Source: Syntrophaceae bacterium UBA2192
GTDB taxonomy: Bacteria > Desulfobacterota > Syntrophia > Syntrophales > UBA2192
Assembly (NCBI GenBank): GCA_002327315.1
Contig: DCVI01000223.1
Coordinates: 12,517 to 28,435 of the forward strand
Direction of reading: 5' to 3'
DNA: 15,919 bases
Part shown: one piece after another, positions 1 through 6,208 of the stretch
Layout of the letters: each line of letters starts with the position of its first letter
Numbering within the stretch: position 1 is the stretch's first letter
Translations under genes and position numbers: made by a program
Notes under the pieces: generated by a model
Database searches by the model: none
Seen by the model: the letters and a program-made list of their open reading frames with translations, nothing else
What the model was told of the DNA's origin: nothing

Positions 1-23
1 TTGGCTTCGTCGATGAATTTCAT
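1..23 (-). CDS. obgE: ObgE/CgtA GTPase, N-terminal start only (partial)
   Basis: Only the first seven codons and part of the eighth lie in the window. They read M-K-F-I-D-E-A-(K) on the minus strand, which matches the usual start of Obg, the ribosome-associated GTPase involved in 50S maturation and stress control. The position directly downstream of rplU and rpmA is the classical rplU-rpmA-obg order, and this supports the call more than the short peptide does. A GGGAT-like weak ribosome-binding site precedes the ATG. An intrinsic terminator ends only about 12 bases upstream of the start codon, so expression probably depends on read-through or on a promoter not obvious here. The rest of the gene is outside the window. 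Confidence 0.8.
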
Positions 24-35
24 GCCGATCCCAAT

Positions 36-63
36 AAAAAAGCCCTCGATTTGACCGAGGGCT
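36..63 (-). terminator. Intrinsic terminator between rpmA and obgE
   Basis: An 8-bp perfect stem (41-48 AGCCCTCG with 56-63 CGAGGGCT) and a 7-nt loop is followed on the minus strand by a run of six T (complement of 36-41). This is a textbook Rho-independent terminator for the rplU-rpmA transcript. It ends only 12 bases before the obgE ATG, so it could also act as an attenuator lowering obgE expression relative to the ribosomal proteins. Confidence 0.85.
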
Positions 64-112
64 TGGACGATCCCTTATCGCCGGTATCTACGGCGGAAAA
101 GCGCGGGGCCTT

Positions 113-367
113 TCAGGACGCGTAAACGCTGACCTTCTTGCGATCCTTCCCGAAGCGCTCGAACTTCACAACGCCGCTAATCTTGGCGAAAATCGTATAG
201 TCCTTGCCGATGCCGACATTTTGGCCTGGGTGGATCCTCGTGCCGACCTGGCGGATAATGATCGAACCGGCGCTGACCGTCTCGCCGCCATAGGCCTTGA
301 CCCCTCTTCGCTGGGAGTTGCTGTCTCTGCCGTTACGGGTGCTGCCCTGACCTTTTTTGTGTGCCAT
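113..367 (-). CDS. rpmA: 50S ribosomal protein L27
   Basis: An 84-residue protein of normal L27 length. It starts M-A-H-K-K-G-Q-G-S-T-R-N-G-R-D-S, the conserved basic N-terminus of L27 that reaches toward the peptidyl-transferase centre. It continues with the diagnostic RRGVKAYGGE segment and G-S-I-I-I-R-Q-V-G-T. There is no N-terminal extension ahead of M-A-H-K, so it does not need the Prp protease cleavage known in Firmicutes. An AGGAGAT ribosome-binding site precedes the ATG. It is downstream of rplU on the same strand, separated by about 160 bp that hold a palindromic repeat, and is followed by an intrinsic terminator. It is probably co-transcribed with rplU from the promoter near 873-900. 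Confidence 0.97.
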   Translation of the reverse strand: MAHKKGQGSTRNGRDSNSQRRGVKAYGGETVSAGSIIIRQVGTRIHPGQNVGIGKDYTIFAKISGVVKFERFGKDRKKVSVYAS

Positions 368-383
368 CGAACTATCTCCTGTA

Positions 384-506
384 AAACTTTTGAAAACCGC
401 CCGTCTACTTCGTTTCCCTCATCCCTCGTCGCTCACCGTACGTCTCAGGTACGCCTCGCTCCTCGGGATTTCCGGGGCCTTGCATCCGGCCGCTTTTGAA
501 AAGTTT
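384..506. repeat. MITE-like palindromic repeat between rplU and rpmA
   Basis: About 123 bp with imperfect 20-bp terminal inverted repeats: 384-403 (AAACTTTTGAAAACCGCCCG) against the complement of 487-506, with about 17 of 20 positions matching. The centre holds a GTAC...GTAC apex (around 439-453), so the whole element can fold into one long imperfect hairpin. It encodes nothing. The layout resembles short non-autonomous palindromic repeats that I recall as frequent in deltaproteobacterial intergenic regions. It fills nearly all of the rplU-rpmA gap and would be part of the operon mRNA. Its inner end (GCCTTGCATCCGG, 477-489) recurs in the 200-bp repeat near 9191-9204. Confidence 0.7.
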
Positions 507-527
507 GTCTGATCGGAATCTAATCTC

Positions 528-839
528 CTAGAGCGATATTTCCTTGATCCTTACCTCTGTGAGAGGCTGCCGGTGCCCCGTCTTCTTGAGGAAGCCCTTT
601 CGGCGCTTCTTCTTGAAGATGATGATCTTGGGGCCTTTTCCCTGATTGACGATCTCGCCGACGACCTTGGCTCCTTCGACGATCGGCGTACCCACGCGGG
701 TCTGGTCTTCCTTCGATACGAGGAGTACCTCTTCGAAGACGATGGTGTCGCCCTTCTGCCCCGCGAGCTTTTCGATCTTCAGGACGTCCCCCTCGGAGAC
801 CCTGTGCTGTTTTCCGCCCGTTTTAATCACTGCGTACAT
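528..839 (-). CDS. rplU: 50S ribosomal protein L21
   Basis: A 103-residue protein that begins M-Y-A-V-I-K-T-G-G-K-Q-H-R-V and has the full L21 pattern, including the basic I-I-I-F-K-K-K-R-R-K segment near the C-terminus and the G-H-R-Q-P-L-T motif. The frame is open further upstream, but the ATG at 839 is the correct start. It gives the canonical N-terminus, has an AAGGAA ribosome-binding site just upstream, and lies downstream of a consensus promoter whose predicted transcript begins after the longer frame would have started. It is the first gene of the rplU-rpmA unit. L21 binds 23S rRNA in the large subunit. Confidence 0.97.
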   Translation of the reverse strand: MYAVIKTGGKQHRVSEGDVLKIEKLAGQKGDTIVFEEVLLVSKEDQTRVGTPIVEGAKVVGEIVNQGKGPKIIIFKKKRRKGFLKKTGHRQPLTEVRIKEISL

Positions 840-872
840 ATCCGGTTCCTTGAAAGGAAATTGAAAACGATG

Positions 873-900
873 ATTATATGGATAAATCAATGTTTGTCAA
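873..900 (-). promoter_or_regulatory. Consensus sigma-70 promoter for rplU-rpmA
   Basis: On the minus strand there is a perfect TTGACA (complement of 895-900), a 16-bp spacer and a perfect TATAAT (complement of 873-878). Transcription would start near 866, giving a leader of about 27 nt before the rplU ATG at 839. Both hexamers match the consensus exactly, as expected for a ribosomal-protein operon. Confidence 0.85.
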
Positions 901-996
901 CAACTTTTATCGGCCAGCTTTGCAGCCTTTTCAGCCAAGCCGTTGCGTCTCTTCATCCCATATATCACTTTCCCACGGAATTTGCATACCTCTTTT

Positions 997-1070
997 CCGG
1001 GGGAGTCCCCTCTGAGAAGACAGAAGGTGCCCTCTTAACCTCTGCATTCAGGTTGGATAAACTCCCCCGG
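997..1070. repeat. 10-bp perfect inverted repeat upstream of the 98-aa gene
   Basis: CCGGGGGAGT at 997-1006 and its exact reverse complement ACTCCCCCGG at 1061-1070 are separated by 54 bp. They lie in the 200-bp stretch between the divergent rplU promoter and the ATG at 1100. In an mRNA the arms could pair and enclose a smaller AGGT/ACCT stem. This might be a structured leader or an operator pair. No known riboswitch class was recognised, and nothing else convincing was seen in 901-1099. Confidence 0.45.
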
Positions 1071-1099
1071 CCAAAAGTCCGCGAAAGGACAGTGAAAAG

Positions 1100-1396
1100 A
1101 TGCCCAAAATCCCCGTGGAGCAGCTCAAACCCGGCATGAAGCTGGCCCGGCCCCTCATGAATTCCTCCGGCATGGTCCTCATGGCCGAGGGGACCGAATT
1201 GACGGAGTCCCGGATCTCGAAAATCGAGAACATGGGCGTGGACAGCGTCTTCATCGACGGCCCTTCAAAACCCGCCAGGCCGAAAGAAGACCTCCTCGAC
1301 GCCCTGGAAAGGCGATTCGCCAAAACCGCGGGCAACCCCCAGATGTCGCTCATCAAGAAAGCAGTCAGAGAACACATCGAGGCAATGTATGGGTAA
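1100..1396 (+). CDS. Small stand-alone domain resembling the N-terminal region of HD-GYP proteins
   Basis: A 98-residue protein without signal peptide or membrane segment. Residues 4-55 (I-P-V-E-Q-L-K-P-G-M-K-L-A-R-P ... G-T-E-L-T-E ... M-G-V-D-S-V-F-I-D-G) resemble the small domain often fused in front of HD-GYP cyclic-di-GMP phosphodiesterases, with the typical L-x-P-G-M and G-T-x-L-T motifs. The C-terminal 40 residues look helical and charged. Here the domain is free-standing. Its stop overlaps the start of the HDOD gene by 8 bp (1389-1396), so the two are translationally coupled and the products may work together. A GAAAGGA ribosome-binding site lies about 10 bases upstream. The function is not known to me; a regulatory partner role is inference. 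Confidence 0.8.
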   Translation: MPKIPVEQLKPGMKLARPLMNSSGMVLMAEGTELTESRISKIENMGVDSVFIDGPSKPARPKEDLLDALERRFAKTAGNPQMSLIKKAVREHIEAMYG

Positions 1397-2228
1397 CATG
1401 GACCCCAAGGCCCTCCGCATGCGGGTGGAAAACATCAGCAACATCCCCACGATCCCCAGCGTGTTGAAGCAACTGTCGACGATCATAGAGAACCCGAAGA
1501 TATCTCTCAATGAAATCAGTCACTTCGTATCCAAGGACCCGGCCCTCACCACCAAGATCCTCCAGATGGTGAACTCGGCCCTCTACGGGTTCCCGGGCCG
1601 GATCTCCTCGGTGAACCATGCCGTCATGCTCCTGGGGCTCAACGTGGTCAAGGGGCTGCTGCTGAGCGTTTCCGTCTTCGAGATCATGCACAAGGCCATG
1701 ATCGGCCTGCGGGAGCACTCCATCGGAGTGGCCATCGCCTCAAAGGTCCTCGCCCAAAAAAAGGGCCTCAAGGAGCCCGAGGAGGTGTTCGTGGCGGGGC
1801 TGCTGCACGACGTGGGCAAGGTCATCCTGACCCTCATGTACCCGGAGGAATACGACAGGACAGTCAAAGAGGCCGAAGCGGCGGGGATTTCCATCTTCGA
1901 TGCCGAGCGCAACAACTTCTCCGAAACCCATGCCGCCGTGGCGGGATGGCTGTCGGAAAAATGGCACTTCCCCAAGAAGCTTTGCGACTGCATTGAAAAC
2001 CACCACCGCCCCCAGGTCTCGACGCTGGCGCCCCTCGAGACGGCGATCGTGCACATGGCCGACATCCTCGTAAAAGCAAGGGGCCTGGGGTTCTCGGGCG
2101 ACAATCTCGTCCCTGAGGTGAACCCCAAGGCCTGGGAGACCCTCGGCCTTGCAGAGGCGGATCTCCGGGAAATCCTGAAGGAACTGGAAGACTCCGTCGA
2201 GCAGACGGAAGAGGAGTTCAGGGCATGA
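1389..2228 (+). CDS. HDOD domain protein with intact HD metal residues
   Basis: A 279-residue soluble protein. The HDOD core covers roughly residues 15-215, with the family features N-I-P-T-I-P-S-V-L near the start, the S-K-D-P-A-L-T-T-K-I-L segment and V-N-S-A-L-Y-G-F (61-68). It keeps a full HD-superfamily ligand set: H110, H140-D141 in L-L-H-D-V-G-K, H181, H205/H206 and D225 in V-H-M-A-D. HDOD proteins are signal-output modules, often near GGDEF or chemotaxis genes, and many are thought to be non-catalytic. This one could bind metal. The start at 1389 has GAGG 6 bases upstream and overlaps the preceding gene. An alternative ATG at 1398 would remove three residues. A GGDEF gene follows after a repeat element, which suggests a shared second-messenger circuit. 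Confidence 0.92.
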   Translation: MGNMDPKALRMRVENISNIPTIPSVLKQLSTIIENPKISLNEISHFVSKDPALTTKILQMVNSALYGFPGRISSVNHAVMLLGLNVVKGLLLSVSVFEIMHKAMIGLREHSIGVAIASKVLAQKKGLKEPEEVFVAGLLHDVGKVILTLMYPEEYDRTVKEAEAAGISIFDAERNNFSETHAAVAGWLSEKWHFPKKLCDCIENHHRPQVSTLAPLETAIVHMADILVKARGLGFSGDNLVPEVNPKAWETLGLAEADLREILKELEDSVEQTEEEFRA

Positions 2229-2289
2229 TCTCACTGCCGGGGTCGAGTCCCTCAATCCGTTTCAAATAAGCATCAAGCATAAACCTCGC

Positions 2290-2386
2290 GAAGATCGGAA
2301 GAGCAGAAGTTAGGAAGAGCGGATTAGAAAAAAGAGGTTATCCAGCATCCTCTCCGCTCTTCCGCTCTTCATAACTTCCTAACTTC
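2290..2386. repeat. Period-8 GAAG hairpin element, copy 1
   Basis: Four tandem degenerate octamers on the plus strand (GAAGATCG, GAAGAGCA, GAAGTTAG, GAAGAGCG; 2290-2321) face four inverted octamers (CGCTCTTC, CGCTCTTC, ATAACTTC, CTAACTTC; 2355-2386) across a loop of about 33 nt. The arms can pair imperfectly into a long hairpin. It lies between the HDOD stop and the GGDEF start, with the purine-rich arm first in the direction of transcription. No U-run follows, so it is not a classical intrinsic terminator. The rest of 2229-2443 holds nothing else recognised. Confidence 0.85.
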
Positions 2387-2443
2387 CCTGTCACAGGTCT
2401 GAATACCAGCAGTCGACAATGGTTGAAGGAGAAACGACCCGAC

Positions 2444-3373
2444 GTGAAAACGGTAATAGTCATCTCCCGGGACATGGTGCTCACGAGCACCGTTGAAAAC
2501 CAGATCAGGCAAGGCTGCCAGGTCATCCTTTTCGACAGCATCCAGTCGGCCATGGGCCTCATCTGCAGCACGAGCCCGCCGGATCTCATCGTCCTGGAAG
2601 TGGACCCGAGAGACCCTGCGTCCGTCGGCTCGCTCGCCCAGCTCAAGGAAGACCCCATGTTCCGCAACCTCACGGTGCTGGCCGTGCTGAGCGACGAGTC
2701 GTCCTTCTCGCAGTGGGACACCCTGCTCTTCGAGGATTACATCTGGCGAAAGTACCTGGAAAAAGAGATCCTCCGGCGGGTCAATCTCTGCATCCTGCGC
2801 TCGGAGAGGATCGTGGAGATCAACCCCCTCACGCGGCTCCCGGGCAACATCTCCATCAACCGGGAGATCCAGGAGCGGATCGACCGGGGGGAGCCCTTTG
2901 CGCTTGCCTGGGCCGACCTGGACCAGTTCAAGCCTCTCAATGACAAATATGGCTTCTCCCGGGGCGACGACATCATCCGCATCACGGGACGGCTCATCCT
3001 CAGCGCCGTGAAGGACAAGCAGCGTGAGCGGAGCTTCGTGGGTCACATCGGGGGCGACGACTTCGTCTACATCATGAACCCCGATTACATCGAGACCGCA
3101 TCGCAGGAACTCGTCACGACCTTCGATCAGCTCATCCCCGGTTTCTATGACCCTGAGGACCGGGAGCGGGGGTTCATCCAGTCGGTGGATCGCCAGGGCA
3201 CCGCGCGAACGTTTCCCTTTACCAGCATCTCCATCGGGATCACCGACACGGGAACGGGTCGCTTCAGCCACTTCGGCGAGATGACGGAGCGGGCCTCGGA
3301 GATGAAAAAGTACGCCAAGCAATTCCAGGGAAGCTGCTTCCGGTGGGACCGGAGGAAGATAGTGTCTGAGTGA
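2444..3373 (+). CDS. Pseudo-receiver/GGDEF domain protein (putative diguanylate cyclase)
   Basis: A 309-residue protein if GTG 2444 is the start. A TTG at 2423 is in frame, but AAGGAG at 2426-2431 is a natural ribosome-binding site for the GTG and would lie inside the longer frame. Residues 1-115 resemble a response-regulator receiver fold in which the phospho-acceptor aspartate position reads L-I-V-L-E (Glu52). The GGDEF domain runs from about 127 (N-P-L-T-R-L-P-G-N) to 305, with the metal/substrate segment D-L-D-Q-F-K-P-L-N-D near 158-167 and the signature G-G-D-D-F at 203-207. That signature is compatible with cyclic-di-GMP synthesis. The RxxD product-inhibition site usually found just upstream is absent. 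The last codons (V-S-E-stop) lie inside the period-8 repeat that follows. Confidence 0.9.
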   Translation: MKTVIVISRDMVLTSTVENQIRQGCQVILFDSIQSAMGLICSTSPPDLIVLEVDPRDPASVGSLAQLKEDPMFRNLTVLAVLSDESSFSQWDTLLFEDYIWRKYLEKEILRRVNLCILRSERIVEINPLTRLPGNISINREIQERIDRGEPFALAWADLDQFKPLNDKYGFSRGDDIIRITGRLILSAVKDKQRERSFVGHIGGDDFVYIMNPDYIETASQELVTTFDQLIPGFYDPEDRERGFIQSVDRQGTARTFPFTSISIGITDTGTGRFSHFGEMTERASEMKKYAKQFQGSCFRWDRRKIVSE

Positions 3374-3485
3374 TGAAGTGTCTGAGTGTTTGAGTGAAGA
3401 AAAAAGATTCGGCATTTCTCAATCTTCGCTCTTGCCTTTTTTCTTCACTCAGACACTGTTTTTCTCCACTCAGACACTCAGACAC
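3362..3485. repeat. Period-8 GTGTCTGA hairpin filling a convergent gene junction
   Basis: The plus strand shows octamers GTGTCTGA, GTGATGAA, GTGTCTGA, GTGTTTGA, GTGAAGAA (3362-3401). The other side shows the inverted units TTCTTCAC, TCAGACAC, then after 5 nt TTCTCCAC, TCAGACAC, TCAGACAC (3441-3485). The left arm includes the last three sense codons and the stop of the GGDEF gene. The right arm ends at the base next to the stop of the radical SAM gene (3486-3488). The inner part pairs AAAAAAG with CTTTTTT. The element may act as a bidirectional terminator for the two convergent genes. Confidence 0.88.
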
Positions 3486-5969
3486 TTATTGTGTCAGGAT
3501 CGTCTCCGTCTTCACGATGCACAGGCTCCGGACGAAGCCCTCATCCAACGCGAGCACATGCGTGAGGATCTCGGCGGGCCGCACGGTCCTGCCGTCGGAA
3601 AACCGCAGCGTCATCTCCAGCACCCCCGTTGTACGATCCAGGGAAATCCCTTCCACGTAAGGCCGGACATCGTTGCGGGTTGTCTTTTCCTTCCCTTCGC
3701 GCTCCACGATGAAGGACGACAGGGCCAGCAAGCCGGCGATACGCCCTTCGAGGCCGTCCGTGCAGTCGCCGGGAGGTAGTGCAACGCGGTAACGAAAGCC
3801 CCGGACGATCTTTGCCAGGGATGAATCGCCCGCGGCAGGACGGCTGATCCGCCGGACCGCGAGCCCCTCGGGCAGGGCCGCGTTGATCTTTGCGGTGATC
3901 TCGGCCTCATTGAGGAGTCCGTTTTCCACCTGGATGTCGGCAAACTCCTCCAGGCTCTCCATCCCCACGGCCGTGGCAAAGGCGAAGGAGACCTTCGGGT
4001 GGGGGTGGAACCCCTCCGAGTATCGCAGCGTAAGACCGCTTCGCTTGATCGCCCGGGTCAGGGCGGAGGACACCTCGAGATGGGAGAGGAACCGGGCAGG
4101 CCCTGTTTTCGCAAAGGTGAGCCGCCAGCGCGTCGGGATGAGCGCAACGGCCGTTGACTCCGCGCTCCCGGAGGGGGATGCAGCGGGTTCCATGGCCTCG
4201 CGGACGGCGATGAACTCGCCGTCGCAGACGCCGCAGTGGCGGCAGCCTTCGATGCGGCAGTCGGGGGTCGCCTCGCCCCGCTGCGATTTTTCGTGCTCAT
4301 CAAGGAGGAACTCCCTGTCGAGCCCTGTGTCGATAAAATCCCACGGCAGGGGCTCCCCGGGAGTCCTTTCACGCAGGTGCTCCTCGAGACGGATTCCCCT
4401 TTCCCCGAGGGCCTTCTCCCAGAGCTCGAACCGGAACTGATCGCTCCAGCCGTCGAAACGGGCGCCAAGCCTCCAGGCGCTCTCCACCAGGTCCGCGAGC
4501 CGCTCATCGCCCCTCGAGAAGAGCCCCTCCAGGACACTCATCCGGGCGTCGTGCCACTTGAAGCCGATGTTGCGGTTTTTCACGCGCCGCTTGAGGTGGG
4601 CCTGTTTCGCCAGGGTCTCTTCGAGACCGATCTGGCGGACCCACTGGAAGGGCGTGTGGGGCTTGGGGACCAGGGTCGAAAGGCCGAGGGTGACCTGCCG
4701 TCCGCGCCCTTCCCTCATGACACGGTGTGCCAGGTCGGCAATCCCCTCCAGGTCCTCCTCCTGCTCGCCGGGCAGGCCGATCATGAAGTAGAGCTTGATG
4801 GATTTCCAGCCCCCCTCGTAGACGCGCCGGGCCGTGGCGATCAGATCCTCCTCGGTGTTTCCCTTGTTGATGATTTCCCGCAGGCGCCGTGTCCCGGCCT
4901 CGGGGGCAATGGTAAAGCTCGTCTTGCGGACCTTGCGGATCTGCTCGATGAGCGCCGGGCTCAGGGTCTCCACGCGAAGCGACGGGAGCCCCAGGGCGAC
5001 CCGGCGCTCGCTGTACCGGTGCATGAGCTCTTTCAGGAGCGGCTCGATCCGCGAGTAGTCGCCGGAGCTCAGAGACAGCAGCGTGATCTCGTCGTACCCC
5101 GTGGCCCTGAGGGCCTGATCGGCCATGGTGAGAAGCGTCGAGGGGTTGCGCTCCCGCACGGGACGCCAGACCATCCCCGCCTGGCAGAACCGGCACCCCC
5201 GCGTGCATCCCCGGGCAATTTCGAGGGTGATGCGGTCGTGGATTGTGTTCATCAGCGGCACGACGGGCTTTGCGGGGAGCAGCCACCGGTCGAGGTCGGC
5301 GATGATGCGCTTGCGGATCTTTGTCCCCTCCCGGAAGACCGAGGGAACGAACAGGCCGGCTATCCCCGAGAGCCGCTCCAGGACCTCTCTGCGCGCGAGC
5401 CCCTTTTGTTTTGCCTGAAGGAGCACATCGGCGATCTCCGAGATCACCTCCTCGCCCTCCCCGATGGCGATGGCATCGAAAAAAGGCGCCATGGGCAGCG
5501 GGTTGAAGACGCAGGGTCCGCCGGCGATCACGATGGGGTGCCCCTCGCGGCGATCGCTCGACCGCAGGGGCACGCCCCCCAGCTCGAGCATGGTGAGGAC
5601 ATTCGTATAGGAAAGCTCGTACTGCAGCGAAAATCCGATGAGGTCGAATTCCGAAAGCGCCGCACCCGACTCGAGGCTTGCCAGCGCGAGCCCGTTGGCC
5701 CGGAGCCTGGCCTCCATGTCGGGCCAGGGGGCATAGACGCGCTCGGCGCAGATGTGCGCGTGGGCGTTCAGGATCGCGTAGAGGATCTGGAGCCCCAGGT
5801 GGGACATGCCCACTTCGTAGGCGTCGGGGAAGGCCAGGGCAACGCTCAGGCGGCAGGCGGAGCGGTCCTTTTTCGCGGCATTGACCTCGCCGCCGATGTA
5901 GCGGCTCGGCTTCTCGACGAGGGCAAGAAAGGTCTCCAACAGTTTCCGTTCGGGTCCATGACAGGACAT
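3486..5969 (-). CDS. Fused B12-binding radical SAM protein (TIGR03960-like) with C-terminal DUF2344 (TIGR03936-like) domain
   Basis: An 827-residue protein. Residues 1-235 look like the B12-binding-type N-terminal region of this family (A-Y-E-V-G-M-S-H-L-G-L at 50-60). The radical SAM core carries C255-x3-C259-x2-C262 in the context A-R-G-C-T-R-G-C-R-F-C, followed by P-E-A-G-T-R-R-L and the S-I-K-L-Y-F-M-I-G-L-P-G strand. A second Cys cluster (C571, C576, C579, C582) precedes a linker at about 590-612. From residue 613 a DUF2344 domain begins (R-W-R-L-T-F-A-K-T-G-P-A-R-F-L-S-H-L-E). In many bacteria these two parts are separate adjacent genes near rng and rplU-rpmA, so this is a fusion. The reaction is unknown; an RNA-related role is suggested only by context. 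AAAGGA precedes the ATG. Confidence 0.92.
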   Translation of the reverse strand: MSCHGPERKLLETFLALVEKPSRYIGGEVNAAKKDRSACRLSVALAFPDAYEVGMSHLGLQILYAILNAHAHICAERVYAPWPDMEARLRANGLALASLESGAALSEFDLIGFSLQYELSYTNVLTMLELGGVPLRSSDRREGHPIVIAGGPCVFNPLPMAPFFDAIAIGEGEEVISEIADVLLQAKQKGLARREVLERLSGIAGLFVPSVFREGTKIRKRIIADLDRWLLPAKPVVPLMNTIHDRITLEIARGCTRGCRFCQAGMVWRPVRERNPSTLLTMADQALRATGYDEITLLSLSSGDYSRIEPLLKELMHRYSERRVALGLPSLRVETLSPALIEQIRKVRKTSFTIAPEAGTRRLREIINKGNTEEDLIATARRVYEGGWKSIKLYFMIGLPGEQEEDLEGIADLAHRVMREGRGRQVTLGLSTLVPKPHTPFQWVRQIGLEETLAKQAHLKRRVKNRNIGFKWHDARMSVLEGLFSRGDERLADLVESAWRLGARFDGWSDQFRFELWEKALGERGIRLEEHLRERTPGEPLPWDFIDTGLDREFLLDEHEKSQRGEATPDCRIEGCRHCGVCDGEFIAVREAMEPAASPSGSAESTAVALIPTRWRLTFAKTGPARFLSHLEVSSALTRAIKRSGLTLRYSEGFHPHPKVSFAFATAVGMESLEEFADIQVENGLLNEAEITAKINAALPEGLAVRRISRPAAGDSSLAKIVRGFRYRVALPPGDCTDGLEGRIAGLLALSSFIVEREGKEKTTRNDVRPYVEGISLDRTTGVLEMTLRFSDGRTVRPAEILTHVLALDEGFVRSLCIVKTETILTQ

Positions 5970-6002
5970 AGCATCCTTTAAGTGAGGCGGTGCCCGGGAG
6001 AT

Positions 6003-6205
6003 TTAACAATGCCCCGGAGCAAGGCGCCCGTATTAGATTACGAAATGAGGAAGTTATGAAGAGCGGAAGATCGGAGTGGAGGGGGATTCTTTTCTTCTCT
6101 TATCCGCTCTTCCTCACTTCTGCTCTTCCGATCTTCCGATCTTCGCAGTCTTGGTGACGGAAGACGAATGCACGGTATCCAGCGGGAGGCGCCCCCAGGT
6201 TGACA
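6003..6205 (-). repeat. 200-bp dispersed repeat, copy A (3' of the 126-aa gene)
   Basis: Read on the minus strand, this segment starts just after the stop of the gene at 6209-6589 and aligns with 9025-9223. The two copies are nearly identical over roughly 80 bases containing ATACCGTGCATTCGTC, CACCAAGACTGCGAAGATCG and the first octamers. They remain similar through the second hairpin arm and the end module GGGCGCCTTGC-TCCGG-GCATT. This copy has one extra GAAGATCG octamer. Its outer ends are more diverged and lack clear terminal inverted repeats. It separates the 126-aa gene from the radical SAM gene on the same strand. Confidence 0.85.
6042..6144. repeat. Period-8 GAAG hairpin element, copy 2
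   Basis: Left arm octamers are GAAATGAG, GAAGTTAT, GAAGAGCG, GAAGATCG (6042-6073). Right arm inverted octamers are CGCTCTTC, CTCACTTC, TGCTCTTC, CGATCTTC, CGATCTTC (6105-6144). The doubled CGATCTTC is a one-unit expansion relative to copy 3. It is embedded in the 200-bp repeat and oriented in the same way relative to its upstream gene as the other copies. Confidence 0.85.
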
Positions 6206-6208
6206 GCC

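Noticed and set aside
840..890. 17-residue N-terminal extension of L21
   Set aside because: The extension overlaps the promoter -10 box and the likely transcription start, and the canonical L21 N-terminus begins at 839.
901..1099. Cyclic-di-GMP or other known riboswitch ahead of the signalling cluster
   Set aside because: No GEMM-type conserved core or other familiar aptamer motif is visible. Only an inverted repeat can be supported.
2290..2386. Sequencing-adapter contamination, because AGATCGGAAGAGC equals the Illumina adapter core
   Set aside because: The match stops after 13 bases, the next bases do not fit either adapter, the octamer array explains the sequence, and it occurs at three loci with arms that complement each other.
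3362..3485. CRISPR array or degenerate direct-repeat array
   Set aside because: Units are only 7-8 bp, are directly tandem without spacers, and come in mirrored halves. No cas genes are present.
4236..5981. 581-aa open frame on the plus strand opposite the radical SAM gene
   Set aside because: It is the complement of a gene with clear motifs. Its composition (Asp, Gly, Leu, Pro, Arg rich) is typical of an antisense frame in GC-rich DNA, and no domain was recognised.
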